Under the pieces are notes generated by a model, which did no database searches, was not told the DNA's origin, and worked only from the letters and a program-made list of their open reading frames with translations. Position numbers and translations under genes: made by a program. A stretch of 64,000 nt of DNA from Clostridium sp031626875. Its GTDB lineage: Bacteria > Bacillota > Clostridia > Clostridiales > Clostridiaceae. Positions 53,606 to 62,344 of this stretch are shown here, piece after piece. Numbering within the stretch: position 1 is the stretch's first letter; each line of letters opens with the position of its first letter. The stretch lies in the NCBI RefSeq assembly GCF_031626875.1, contig NZ_JANDMF010000018.1:28609-92608 (forward strand), in the 5' to 3' direction.

Positions 53606-54262
53606 ATGAGATTAGAAGAAATGGGGAGTTTTTTTAATGAGCGTGCAAATATATATGAAAATCATATGATGAATAATGTGGATGGTGCAGATAAATACTA
53701 TATTGAAACTGCAAAATTAATTCCAAAAAATAAGGGAATAAAGCTCTTAGATTTAGGATGTGGGACAGGTTTGGAATTAGATGAAATTTTTAAAATAAAT
53801 CCTACAATTCAAGTAATTGGGGTAGATGTAGCTAAGGATATGCTAAAAAAAATAAAAGAAAAGCATAAGGATAAAATTAGCCAAATTAATCTTATAAATG
53901 GAAGTTATTTTGATTATGATATGGGTGAAGGTGTTTTTGATGTTGCGTTATCAGTTCAAACACTTCATCATTTTACCCATGAAGAAAAGGAGTATTTATA
54001 TAAGAAGATTTTTAAGAGTTTAAAAAAAGATGGGTTTTATATTGAAACAGATTATATGGCTCCAACTCAAGAATATGAAGATTATTACTTTAAAGAAAAA
54101 GAAAGAATTATTTTAGAAGCTAAATTAAGTGATGGTTTTTATCATTATGATACTCCCTGCACAGTAGAAAACCAAACTAAGGTGCTTTTGAATACTGGTT
54201 TTAAGTGTGTAGAGAAAGTTTTTCAATTTGGAAATACTGTTATTTTAGTTGCAAAAAAGTAG
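53606..54262 (+). CDS. Class I SAM-dependent methyltransferase
   Basis: 218 residues from the ATG at 53606, after GGGAGAT; a TTG fifteen bases earlier overlaps that site. Motif I LLDLGCGTGLELDEI, motif II VIGVDVAKDML, VFDVALSVQTLHHF and KKIFKSLKKDGFYIE. Typical of the Methyltransf_11/25 family; substrate unknown. Fragment 15664-15747 looks like the start of a related gene. Confidence 0.9.
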   Translation: MRLEEMGSFFNERANIYENHMMNNVDGADKYYIETAKLIPKNKGIKLLDLGCGTGLELDEIFKINPTIQVIGVDVAKDMLKKIKEKHKDKISQINLINGSYFDYDMGEGVFDVALSVQTLHHFTHEEKEYLYKKIFKSLKKDGFYIETDYMAPTQEYEDYYFKEKERIILEAKLSDGFYHYDTPCTVENQTKVLLNTGFKCVEKVFQFGNTVILVAKK

Positions 54263-54345
54263 AATATATTTTTAAATTTCTTGCTTTTTATATAGCTAAT
54301 AAGTAAAATACTAAGTATATTGGAATTTTAAGGAGGATAATTATT

Positions 54346-54372
54346 ATGATACGACCTGTTATTAATGCATAG
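54346..54372 (+). pseudogene. Nine-codon frame with strong RBS: gene stub or leader peptide
   Basis: AAGGAGG, eight bases, then ATG encoding MIRPVINA and TAG. The start MIRPV resembles GNAT acetyltransferase N-termini. Immediately after, AATGCATAG and CTATTGCATT form an imperfect hairpin spanning the stop. Either the remnant of a deleted gene or a leader peptide ahead of 54456. Confidence 0.35.
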
Positions 54373-54455
54373 CAGAGACTATTGCATTAAATTGAAATTA
54401 ATATAATAGCCTTTGCTTTAACCTAAATAAAATTATTAAATTTAGGAGGAGCATT

Positions 54456-54728
54456 ATGTGCTATATAAAAGCAAAAGACATATTACCTAAAGAAGTGATT
54501 GAAATAATTCAAAAATATGTAGAAGGAGAGTATATTTATATTCCTAGAAAAGAATGTAATAGGAAAGCATGGGGGGCTGAAACTACTACAAGGGAAGAAA
54601 TAAATATAAGAAATTCTCATATTTATTATGAATATATGAATGGGGCAGGCAGAGCTGCTCTAGCAGAAAAATACTTTTTATCAAAAAAGAGTATAGATAG
54701 AATAATATTAGAACAAAAATCTAAATAG
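54456..54728 (+). CDS. CD3324-family (Mor-like) DNA-binding protein
   Basis: 90 residues. YIKAKDILPKEVIEIIQKYVE, GEYIYIPRKE, then WGAETTTREEINIRN and a helix-turn-helix GAGRAALAEKYFLSKKSIDRI. Resembles the small clostridial CD3324 family, which shares the Mor activator fold of phage Mu and is found in chromosomes without phage context. Target unknown. RBS AGGAGGAG. Confidence 0.8.
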   Translation: MCYIKAKDILPKEVIEIIQKYVEGEYIYIPRKECNRKAWGAETTTREEINIRNSHIYYEYMNGAGRAALAEKYFLSKKSIDRIILEQKSK

Positions 54729-54791
54729 ATTTTAATTGCCATAAACTTTTATATTAGTTTATGGCTTAATTTATAAATAAGGTGGAATTTT

Positions 54792-55136
54792 ATGAATAAA
54801 GATGACTATAAATTTGTAACTAACTATGAAGAAAATGAGAAATATTTAGCAAGTTTTTGCGAGCTAGCAGCTAATACATTTGGATTAGTAGAGTTTAAAG
54901 AATGGTTTAGTAAAGGGTATTGTAATGAAAATTACATTTGTTACTCTTATGTTTATAATGATGAAGTTGTTGCAAATGTTTCAGATGAAAAAATAGCATT
55001 TCACTTTATGGCAGAATCTAATAAATACTATATAGAAAAAGTTGCAAAAAGTGAGAAAGTAGATACATTATTTGTTAAGCCTATAAGAAAGAATTTGGGA
55101 AACAATATAGTATTTCCAAACACATCACGCACATAA
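54792..55136 (+). pseudogene. GNAT acetyltransferase with large in-frame internal deletion
   Basis: 114 residues. The N-terminal part (YKFVTNYEENEKYLASFCEL, TFGLVEFKEWFSKGY, ICYSYVYNDEVVANVS) reads like the start of a roughly 280-residue clostridial GNAT protein. The remainder (EKIAFHFMAES, EKVDTLFVKPIRKNLGNNIVFP) reads like its extreme C-terminus. The acetyl-CoA-binding core is absent, so activity is unlikely. The frame is kept and RBS AAGGTGG is present, so a stable small protein could still be made. Confidence 0.55.
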
Positions 55137-55255
55137 TAACTATTTTCTAAGTTAGTTAGTAATGAGAATGTAATAGTATACATCCCGTAAAAATGTGTTA
55201 TCATATAATTATAATAAATAATAAAATCATATAATAATGAATTGGAGGAGTTGGA

Positions 55256-56212
55256 ATGATCTATAACAAGTGTGGGAATAGTGGTCTTAAGTTACCAGCA
55301 ATATCTTTAGGATTATGGCATAACTTTGGGGCAGAAGATGTTTTTTCAAATAGTGAGGCAATATTAAAAAAAGCTTTTGAACTTGGAATAACACATTTTG
55401 ATGTAGCTAATAACTATGGTAGGCCAGCAGATGGTTCTGCAGAAGAAACCTTAGGAAAAATATTAAAGAAAGATTTTACTCCTTGTGATAGGGACAAGAT
55501 GGTCATAGCAACAAAAGCAGGATATGACATGTGGGAAGGACCTTATGGAGATGGTGGTTCAAAAAAATATTTAGTTGCAAGTTTAGATCAAAGTCTAAAT
55601 CGCATGGGATTGGAATATGTTGATATATTCTATCATCATAGGTTTGATCCAGAAACACCATTGGAAGAAACTATGAGAACTCTAGATTTAATGGTTAGAC
55701 AAGGAAAAGCTCTATATGTGGGAATATCAAATTATGGGCCAGAACAGACCAAAAAAGCATCACAAATTTTAAAAGAACTTGGAACACCATGCTTAATAAA
55801 TCAACTTCCATATTCCATGTTTAATAGAAAGATTGAAGGAGAGCAATTTAAAGTTCATAAAGAAGAAGGAATTGGAACTATTGCATTTGTACCTCTTGCA
55901 CAAGGATTACTTACAGATAAATATTTAAAAGGTATTCCTAAAGATTCAAGGGTAGGAAAAAATAGTCTATATTTACATGAAAGAGATATAACAGAAGAAA
56001 AAATAGGTAAGATTACTAAGCTTAATGAAGTGGCAAAGGAAAGAGGACAAAGCCTTGCTCAAATGGCACTTTCATGGACTTTAAGGGGAGATTTGACATC
56101 AGCAATAATTGGAGCAAGTAGACCATCACAAGTTGAAGACAATGTAAAGGCTTTAGATAATTTAGAATTTTCTAAAGAGGAATTAGATATAATAGATGAA
56201 ATTTTAAGATAA
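55256..56212 (+). CDS. Aldo/keto reductase (L-glyceraldehyde-3-phosphate reductase type)
   Basis: 318 residues. Catalytic set: Asp and Tyr in HFDVANNYGRPADGSAEE, Lys in VIATKAGYDMW, His in IFYHHRFDP; NADPH site GASRPSQVEDNV near the C-terminus. The long SAEETLGKILKKDF region and MWEGPYGDGGSKKYL segment resemble YghZ/Gpr-type (AKR14) enzymes that detoxify aldehydes such as methylglyoxal. RBS GGAGGAG. Monocistronic. Confidence 0.9.
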   Translation: MIYNKCGNSGLKLPAISLGLWHNFGAEDVFSNSEAILKKAFELGITHFDVANNYGRPADGSAEETLGKILKKDFTPCDRDKMVIATKAGYDMWEGPYGDGGSKKYLVASLDQSLNRMGLEYVDIFYHHRFDPETPLEETMRTLDLMVRQGKALYVGISNYGPEQTKKASQILKELGTPCLINQLPYSMFNRKIEGEQFKVHKEEGIGTIAFVPLAQGLLTDKYLKGIPKDSRVGKNSLYLHERDITEEKIGKITKLNEVAKERGQSLAQMALSWTLRGDLTSAIIGASRPSQVEDNVKALDNLEFSKEELDIIDEILR

Positions 56213-56223
56213 GGTTTTTATAT

Positions 56224-56264
56224 AAAAAATAGGACCTGCTATTTAAGTGAGTCCTATTTTTTAT
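56224..56264. terminator. Bidirectional terminator
   Basis: AAAAAATAGGAC with GTCCTATTTTTT between the convergent aldo/keto reductase and clpP-like genes. Confidence 0.88.
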
Positions 56265-56280
56265 ATTTAATAAAAGTATG

Positions 56281-56859
56281 TTATAGCTTTGGTAGTTCTT
56301 CATAGCTAGAAATAACTTTATTAACTATTCCATATTCAACAGCTTCAGAAGCACTTAACCAATAATTTCTATCAGTATCTTTTTCAACCTTTTCTAAAGG
56401 TTGACCAGTAGCAGTACTAATAATAGTGTTTATTCTTTTACGAAGCAACAATATCTCTTTTGCTTCTATGGCAATATCAGTTGCTTGACCTCTGAAACCA
56501 CCTAGTGGCTGATGTATCATATATCTAGTATTTGGTAGAGAATATCTATCTTCTTTATTGGCAGCAAGATAGATTGTTATTCCAGCACTTGCAACCCAAC
56601 CAGTACCAATTACAATAACTCTTGGTTTAACAAATTTAATCATATCATGAATTGTATCTCCAGCTTCAACATGACCACCTTGACTATTTATAAATAATTT
56701 TATTGGTTCATCTCCCATTTCTTGAAGAATTAGAAGTTGTGTAGATACTTTATCAGCTAAAACTTGATTTATTTCACCTGAAATGACTATTGATCTAGAT
56801 TGTAGTAATTTTTCTAGTACTACGCTAGAAGTTTCTTTTTTTTCTTCTTGATTACTCAT
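56281..56859 (-). CDS. ClpP-family serine protease
   Basis: 192 residues. Ser in GTGWVASAGITIYL, His in RYMIHQPLGGFRGQ, Asp in EKDTDRNYWLSA: the ClpP triad is complete. FINSQGGHVEAGDTIHDMI oxyanion region. There is no adjacent Clp ATPase gene, and the sequence differs from housekeeping ClpP in the handle (ATDIAIEAKEILLLRKRINTI), suggesting a second ClpP paralogue rather than the main one. Cytosolic proteolysis with a Clp ATPase is expected. RBS GGGAG upstream of the ATG. Confidence 0.85.
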   Translation of the reverse strand: MSNQEEKKETSSVVLEKLLQSRSIVISGEINQVLADKVSTQLLILQEMGDEPIKLFINSQGGHVEAGDTIHDMIKFVKPRVIVIGTGWVASAGITIYLAANKEDRYSLPNTRYMIHQPLGGFRGQATDIAIEAKEILLLRKRINTIISTATGQPLEKVEKDTDRNYWLSASEAVEYGIVNKVISSYEELPKL

Positions 56860-56995
56860 ATTTTATCAAACTCCCATAAAATTAATAATTTTTTAGACTT
56901 ATTAAAAATCTTTCCTTTTATTAAATAATTATACCATAATATAGGTTATGTGGAAGTTTTATTTCTAAAGTTAAATTTTTATAGGCAAATTACCA

Positions 56996-57030
56996 CAAAA
57001 AAATAGTAGCTATAAAAATAGCTACTATTA
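56996..57030 (-). terminator. Terminator of the POT transporter gene
   Basis: On the minus strand, AATAGTAGCTAT-TTTT-ATAGCTACTATT followed by TTTTTTT. Confidence 0.85.
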
Positions 57031-57034
57031 AAAA

Positions 57035-58438
57035 TTATTCCATCATTTTTGTTAACTTTTTGTTTAAGGATAATAGAATTAGACCTATAAATATAGCTAT
57101 AAAAGCCATACCAGTGAAAATTTCAAAATATCCTAATGTTTCAGTTAATGAGGCAACAACTCCTGCAACCTTGTTAGCAACAAAGTTACTTAATAGCCAT
57201 ATACCCATTAAAGCTGATGCAAACTTAGCTGGAGCTAATGAACTTACCATAGAAAGTCCTACTGGAGATAAACAAAGTTCTCCTATTGTATGAAGAAGGT
57301 ATGCACCTACAATCCATAACATATTAGCTTTTAAAGCAGAATCAGCACTACCACCTATTTGCATAACAGCTCCTACCATTAATAAGAAACCAATACCAAG
57401 CATTATTAGCCCAGTAGCCATTTTTTGAGGAATACTTAAATCTCCTCTTTCGCTAGATGCAAGCTTGTACCACAATTTTGATGCAGGTATTCCTAATAAT
57501 AGTATAAATAATGGATTAAGTGATTGGAACCATGAAACTGGCACTTCCCATCCACCAAGACTTCTATTTAAGTTATCTTGTGTGAAGATTGTGAATGAAG
57601 TTCCGGCTTGTTCAAATCCTGTCCAGAATACAATAACAAAAGCTGCTAAAATAAAGATAACAATAGTTCTATTTCTTTCTTGCTTTGTTAATGGTTTATT
57701 TTTTACTGCAGCATCTACACCATTCTTAGCTGTAGTTACAGGAGTTTTACCTAAGTCACCAAGATATTTATTTGATAGCGAATTAAATAATATTTGTCCA
57801 ATAATCATACCTATACCTGCTGCTAAGAAACCAAATCTAAAACCATAGTGGATAATTTCTCCACCTTGAGTTGTAGCCATAACTTTTTCAGCTAAAGTAC
57901 CACAAACAAGTGGGGCAAAGAATGATCCTAAGTTAATTCCCATATAGAAAATAGTGAAAGCAGAATCTTTTCTTTTATCTCCATCTGGATATAGTTGCCC
58001 AACTAATGTTGATATATTTGGTTTAAAGAAACCATTACCAATTATAAGCAAACCTAATCCTATGTATAAAGCTGTTGTGCTTTGATTTGAAAATAAAGTA
58101 AATTGACCAATTGCCATTAATATTCCACCAATAGTAATAGCTCTTCTATGGCCTATATATCTATCTGATATATATCCACCAGCTATTGGAGTAAGATATA
58201 CAAGAGCTGTAAAAGTACTGTACAAGCTCATGGCTGATACCTTATCAACACCTAGTCCACCTTTAACAAATTCAGTTGTTAGGTACATTACAAGTAATGC
58301 TCTCATACCATAATAACTAAATCTTTCCCACATTTCTGTGAAGAAAAGCATATACAATCCAGGTGGATGTTTTATTTTGGTAGTTTTATTTGGTGAAACT
58401 TCATCTATAGCTTCATCAGTCTTTTTTGCAAGTTCCAT
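57035..58438 (-). CDS. POT-family di/tripeptide:H+ symporter
   Basis: 467 residues, about fourteen membrane segments. PTR2 signature FFTEMWERFSYYGMRALLVMYL contains the proton-coupling ExxERFxYY motif; FTIFYMGINLGSFFAPLVCG and GFEQAGTSFTIF follow, with the peptide-binding segment IGELCLSPVGLSMVSSLAP. Imports di- and tripeptides using the proton gradient. Single gene with its own terminator. N-terminal 25 residues are polar and charged, as in DtpT of lactic bacteria. Confidence 0.92.
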   Translation of the reverse strand: MELAKKTDEAIDEVSPNKTTKIKHPPGLYMLFFTEMWERFSYYGMRALLVMYLTTEFVKGGLGVDKVSAMSLYSTFTALVYLTPIAGGYISDRYIGHRRAITIGGILMAIGQFTLFSNQSTTALYIGLGLLIIGNGFFKPNISTLVGQLYPDGDKRKDSAFTIFYMGINLGSFFAPLVCGTLAEKVMATTQGGEIIHYGFRFGFLAAGIGMIIGQILFNSLSNKYLGDLGKTPVTTAKNGVDAAVKNKPLTKQERNRTIVIFILAAFVIVFWTGFEQAGTSFTIFTQDNLNRSLGGWEVPVSWFQSLNPLFILLLGIPASKLWYKLASSERGDLSIPQKMATGLIMLGIGFLLMVGAVMQIGGSADSALKANMLWIVGAYLLHTIGELCLSPVGLSMVSSLAPAKFASALMGIWLLSNFVANKVAGVVASLTETLGYFEIFTGMAFIAIFIGLILLSLNKKLTKMME

Positions 58439-58726
58439 AATTAACCTCTTTCCTATTTCAATTATTTAAAGCAGTATTGCAATTTTAACAATAAAATTTG
58501 TATTTTGCAATTTAAGAACTTTGTCAAAATATTAAAAGTTCTATATAAAAATTAAAACTATGTAAGAGTAGACATGTATTTTTTACAAAAAGAAAGATTT
58601 TTTATCCTTTTTGTTTAATAATTTATAAAGGAAAACATGTGTTTATGACAAGAGGACTTGAAAGAATTGTCTGAATAATGTTGTATAAAGAAAATTATAT
58701 TTCAATTTTTATAAAAAAGTATAATA
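58439..58726. other. Divergent non-coding region between the POT and RNA-repair genes
   Basis: About 290 bp, AT-rich, holding the POT promoter on the minus strand. No gene or repeat is seen before the promoter at 58727. Confidence 0.45.
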
Positions 58727-58756
58727 TTGACTAGAATACAGTATTAATGTTAAAAT
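58727..58756 (+). promoter_or_regulatory. Putative promoter of the RNA-repair operon
   Basis: TTGACT (58727-58732), 18 bases, TAAAAT (58751-58756). It predicts a leader of about 260 nt before the ligase gene, interrupted by a terminator. Confidence 0.5.
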
Positions 58757-58923
58757 CAGCTTATTAAAATGAAAGTTAAGAGGGAAATTATTATGTAATT
58801 AAGTAGATTAATCTTAAAAAAGTTAAAAAGAGCGAAGATATTCATTAAAATTATAAATTTGATGGGTTTATTTTGTGTACTCTTATTTTTAAAGAAAATC
58901 TACTTTTTATAAGTATAATAATT

Positions 58924-58990
58924 TCCTAAAAAGAAATATCTCTTTTAGGTTTTATTAGTGCTGTGAAAAGTAAAAATCACAGCATTTTTT
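58924..58990 (+). terminator. Leader hairpin and intrinsic terminator ahead of the RNA ligase gene
   Basis: A first hairpin CCTAAAA..TTTTAGG (58924-58949) is followed by TGCTGTGA with TCACAGCA (58959-58984) and TTTTTT. No gene lies upstream on this strand that needs a terminator. It therefore ends either a small RNA of about 230 nt or an attenuated leader of the ligase operon. Confidence 0.7.
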
Positions 58991-59025
58991 GTTGTGTGTA
59001 ATTTAGAGGAGATGAAATTATAATT

Positions 59026-59823
59026 ATGGAAAGAATATATAAATATCCAAGAACTCAACATATTGAAGGTTCAAGATTTCAAGATGGAGATGAGGATTTA
59101 GAGAGTATAAAATTTGAAAAGATTAAAAATAAATTTTGTGTAATAGAAGAAAAGGTAGATGGAGCTAATGTGGGGGTTAGTTTTGATGCAAATGGGAAAA
59201 TGTATTTGCAAAGCAGAGGTCACTTTTTAAATGGTGGGTATGGAGAATCACAGTTTGATTTATTTAAAACTTGGACCAATTCATATAGCTATACATTAAG
59301 GGAACTTTTAGGCGATAGGTATGTCATGTATGGAGAATGGCTTTATGCAAAGCATACAGTATTTTATGATAATTTAAATCATTATTTTATGGAATTTGAT
59401 ATATTTGATAAGGTAGAAGAAAAGTTTTTAAGTACAAAAAGAAGAAGGGAATTTCTTAAAGATTACAATTTTATAAAGTCAGTTTTGGTTTTGAAAGAAA
59501 CTATAGTATCCTCTAAGGGAGAAATTGTAGAACTTCTAGGAAAATCACATTTTAAAACAAAAAACTGGAGAGAAAAGTTAAATGAAAGTTGTATTGAATT
59601 AGGGTTATCTTATGAACTAGCTAAAAAGCAAACAGATGTTACAGATTTAATGGAAGGCCTATATATAAAAATAGAAGATGAAAATTATGTTTTAGATAGA
59701 ATGAAGTATGTAAGAGCATCATTTTTAAATACAATCATGGATTCAGAAACACATTGGGCTAATAGACCTATAATTCCCAACCAATTAAATGATGAAATAG
59801 ATCTGTTTTGTGAGGAGGGTTAG
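59026..59823 (+). CDS. RNA ligase (ATP-dependent, Rnl5/DraRnl-like)
   Basis: 265 residues. Nucleotidyltransferase motifs in order: I, adenylated Lys43 in VIEEKVDGANVGVSF; III region YGEWLYAKHTVFYD near 102-114; IIIa FMEFDIFDK; IV, MEGLYIKIED near 209-218; V, RMKYVR near 225-230. Shape resembles compact RNA ligases of the Deinococcus DRB0094 class. Seals 5'-phosphate/3'-OH RNA ends with ATP. The following gene encodes an end-healing enzyme that would produce those ends, so the two form a healing-and-sealing RNA-repair cassette. The spacing between GAGGAG and ATG is long. Confidence 0.88.
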   Translation: MERIYKYPRTQHIEGSRFQDGDEDLESIKFEKIKNKFCVIEEKVDGANVGVSFDANGKMYLQSRGHFLNGGYGESQFDLFKTWTNSYSYTLRELLGDRYVMYGEWLYAKHTVFYDNLNHYFMEFDIFDKVEEKFLSTKRRREFLKDYNFIKSVLVLKETIVSSKGEIVELLGKSHFKTKNWREKLNESCIELGLSYELAKKQTDVTDLMEGLYIKIEDENYVLDRMKYVRASFLNTIMDSETHWANRPIIPNQLNDEIDLFCEEG

Positions 59824-59827
59824 TTTT

Positions 59828-60934
59828 ATGGATATTATAAAATTTATGGAGGAAAAAAACTACAACTTCAATGAAATGGTAAAAGAGTTTGAGATTATAG
59901 AACAGCTTAAGGAAGTTTCACAAAATCCGAAATATCATGAAGAAGGAAATGTTTATATACATACTAAGCTAGTTTGTACAGAAGTTTTAAATCTTGAAGA
60001 GTGGAAGGAGCTAAATGAAAGAGAAAAAGGAATATTGTATGCTTCAGCATTATTTCATGATATAGGAAAGCTTGTTGCTACAAGAGAGGAAGATGGAGAA
60101 ATTATTTCACCTAAGCATGCTGTAAAGGGTGCTAAAATATTTAGGGATTTATCTTATAAGGAATATAAATTAAATAGAGATTTAAGAGAAGAAATAGCTC
60201 AATTAATTAGATACCATGGTCTACCTTTATATTTTTTAGATAGGGATACTATAGACTATGATATAATAAAAGTAGCAGAAAATACTAATATTAAGCTACT
60301 TTATTTGCTAGCTAAATGTGATTTGTTAGGAAGAGCCTGTGAGGATAAAGAATCAATTCTTGAAAAAGTTAAATATTTTAAGCTATATTCTCAAGAATTA
60401 AAGTGCTTTGAAGGACCTAAAAAATTTAAAAATGACTATACTAAGTTTTTGTATTTATTTGAAAATAAAATACATTATGAGGCAGAGATATTTGACAATA
60501 GAGAATTCGAAGTAGTAGTTATGGTTGGATTACCTTTAGCAGGAAAAGATACTTATATAAGAAATCATTTTAGTAAATTAAAAGTTATATCTCTAGATGA
60601 TATAAGAGAAGAATTAAAGATATTACCTACAAAGGATTTTGGAAAAGTTGGAGCAGTAGCATTTGAAAGAGCAAAAGAATTTTTAAGAAAAAGAGAAGGC
60701 TTTGTATGGAATGCTACTAATTTAAGAAGAGAAACAAGACAAAAAATAATAAGATTATGTCATTCTTATGGAGCAAAAATAAAATTTGTTTATTTAGAAG
60801 TCTCTTATGATGAATTGATTTTGAGAAATAAAAAGAGACAAAGATATGTACCTATTTATGTTATTAATAATATGATAAAAAACATGGATATGCTTCAAGG
60901 AGAAGAAATAATTTGTAGTAAATATTCAATTTAA
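59828..60934 (+). CDS. RNA end-healing enzyme: HD phosphohydrolase plus P-loop polynucleotide kinase (HD-Pnk-like)
   Basis: 368 residues from the ATG at 59828, four bases past the ligase stop and eight bases after GAGGAGGG; a GTG at 59810 lies within that site. 35-200: HD domain with His45, His77-Asp78 (YASALFHDIGKL), His97, His130 and Asp165, a full metal-binding set. 228-368: kinase with P-loop GLPLAGKDT (234-242), lid arginines in NLRRETRQK and RNKKRQRY. In Runella HD-Pnk this order gives 3'-phosphate/2',3'-cyclic phosphate removal and 5'-OH phosphorylation. Probable substrate: RNA or tRNA cut by ribotoxins. No ribotoxin gene lies nearby. Confidence 0.87.
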   Translation: MDIIKFMEEKNYNFNEMVKEFEIIEQLKEVSQNPKYHEEGNVYIHTKLVCTEVLNLEEWKELNEREKGILYASALFHDIGKLVATREEDGEIISPKHAVKGAKIFRDLSYKEYKLNRDLREEIAQLIRYHGLPLYFLDRDTIDYDIIKVAENTNIKLLYLLAKCDLLGRACEDKESILEKVKYFKLYSQELKCFEGPKKFKNDYTKFLYLFENKIHYEAEIFDNREFEVVVMVGLPLAGKDTYIRNHFSKLKVISLDDIREELKILPTKDFGKVGAVAFERAKEFLRKREGFVWNATNLRRETRQKIIRLCHSYGAKIKFVYLEVSYDELILRNKKRQRYVPIYVINNMIKNMDMLQGEEIICSKYSI

Positions 60935-60945
60935 TATAGTGAATA

Positions 60946-60978
60946 CCCTAAAGTACAGTGATTTTGCCCAAAGGTACA
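60946..60978. promoter_or_regulatory. Direct repeats upstream of the NarL-type two-component genes
   Basis: CCCTAAAGTACA (60946-60957) and CCCAAAGGTACA (60967-60978), 10 of 12 identical, 21 bp apart (two helical turns): a suitable binding site for a response-regulator dimer. A TATAAT hexamer follows at 61040-61045. Confidence 0.4.
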
Positions 60979-61046
60979 ATTGTTTTAATCTAATGTCAGC
61001 TGTAAAATAGAAATGAAGTTAGAATTAAAGTGCTTTAAGTATAATA

Positions 61047-61092
61047 AATAGTTATAACATTTCCTAGTATTTGAGTGTTATAGCTATTTTTA
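61047..61092 (+). terminator. Hairpin between RNA-repair and two-component genes
   Basis: AATAGTTATAACA with TGTTATAGCTATT and TTTTTA downstream. Terminates the RNA-repair operon or acts in the two-component leader. Confidence 0.7.
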
Positions 61093-61129
61093 ATAATGAA
61101 ATAATTTTATAGATAGGCAGGTGATTGTA

Positions 61130-62344
61130 TTGATAAATAATTTAAAATCAATACTTACAATAGAATCAGATGAAATGAAAAATTTAAAACCTCCTGTAAT
61201 ATTAGCTATAATTTTAGTTTATTTAGCTACTATATTTACACAAAATGAATATGAAATATCCTCAAATGCAATTAAATTTTTCACTATAGTAATAGTAATT
61301 CACTTACTACTATTTTTATTATCAGATGTAATATTTAAACGAATATATTGGCTTTATTTTCTTATACAAGGAGTAGTGATTTTTGATTGTTCAATTATAA
61401 TACCAAGAGGATTTGAAACAGTTTATCTTGGGTTAATGCCAGTTTTAATTTTTCAGAGCATAATGGTTTATAGTGATTCTAGAAAAGCGCTTATTGCCTC
61501 AATTTTCTTTTATATTATATTTTGCGGAACTATATTAATAGTAGATGGATTTGATGGATTACTTAAATATATTCCTATGTTGATGCTGATAAATATTGCT
61601 GTAAGAGCATATTCAATTATATTTCTTAGGCAAATTAAAATGCGCATTAAAACTCAAAAAGTATTACAAGAATTAGAGTTTGCTTATGAAAAAGTAGAGG
61701 AGTTGACTTTGATTAATGAAAGAGAAAGGATGGCTAGAGATTTACATGATACCCTTTCTCAAGGTCTTGCAGGCATAATTATGCAGTTAGAAGCTGCAAA
61801 TGCTAATTTGAATAGGGATAATACAGAAAGAGCTCAGGAAATTGTTCAAATGTCTATGAAACATGCAAGAAAAACACTTTCAGATTCTAGACTTGTTATA
61901 GATGATTTAAGATTACAAGAAAACACAAAGATTGATTTTACAAAGGCTATAGAAAATGAAATAAATCAATTTAAATCTATATCAAAAACTTCTGTTTCAG
62001 TGGATATAAAAATAAGATCAGAAATTCCTATGAAGATATTTAAAAATGTTTTGTACATTGTTAGGGAAGGGCTTAATAATATTGCAAAACATGCTAAGGC
62101 AAAAGAGACAATAGTTGAAATCATAGAAAATCAAAATAAGATAAACATAAATATTATAGATGATGGTGTAGGTTTTGATGTTAAGCTTTTAGATAGGTTA
62201 TTTGGGCATTATGGAATAATTGGAATGACTGAACGAGTAAAAGCTATTGATGGAAAGATAAAAATCAAAAGTAAAAAGAGATTCGGTACTAGTTTAAATA
62301 TTATTATACCAATTGAGAAAGGGATAGATAAAGAAAATGGATAA
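61130..62344 (+). CDS. NarL-type sensor histidine kinase
   Basis: 404 residues if it starts at TTG 61130, seven bases after AGGTGA; a GTG at 61121 is possible. 20-165: five to six membrane segments with no extracellular domain. 190-260: HisKA_3 DHp, ERERMARDLHDTLSQGLAGI with phospho-His206. 300-404: HATPase, REGLNNIAKHAKA, IDDGVGFDVK, YGIIGMTERVKAIDG. Overlaps its response regulator by 8 bp. The all-membrane sensor resembles envelope-stress (LiaS/VraS or DesK-type) kinases, but the stimulus is unknown. Confidence 0.9.
   Translation: MINNLKSILTIESDEMKNLKPPVILAIILVYLATIFTQNEYEISSNAIKFFTIVIVIHLLLFLLSDVIFKRIYWLYFLIQGVVIFDCSIIIPRGFETVYLGLMPVLIFQSIMVYSDSRKALIASIFFYIIFCGTILIVDGFDGLLKYIPMLMLINIAVRAYSIIFLRQIKMRIKTQKVLQELEFAYEKVEELTLINERERMARDLHDTLSQGLAGIIMQLEAANANLNRDNTERAQEIVQMSMKHARKTLSDSRLVIDDLRLQENTKIDFTKAIENEINQFKSISKTSVSVDIKIRSEIPMKIFKNVLYIVREGLNNIAKHAKAKETIVEIIENQNKININIIDDGVGFDVKLLDRLFGHYGIIGMTERVKAIDGKIKIKSKKRFGTSLNIIIPIEKGIDKENG

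Noticed and set aside
56281..56859. Housekeeping clpP
   Set aside because: Complete triad, but no adjacent tig or clpX gene and a divergent handle; treated as a paralogue without the clpP symbol.
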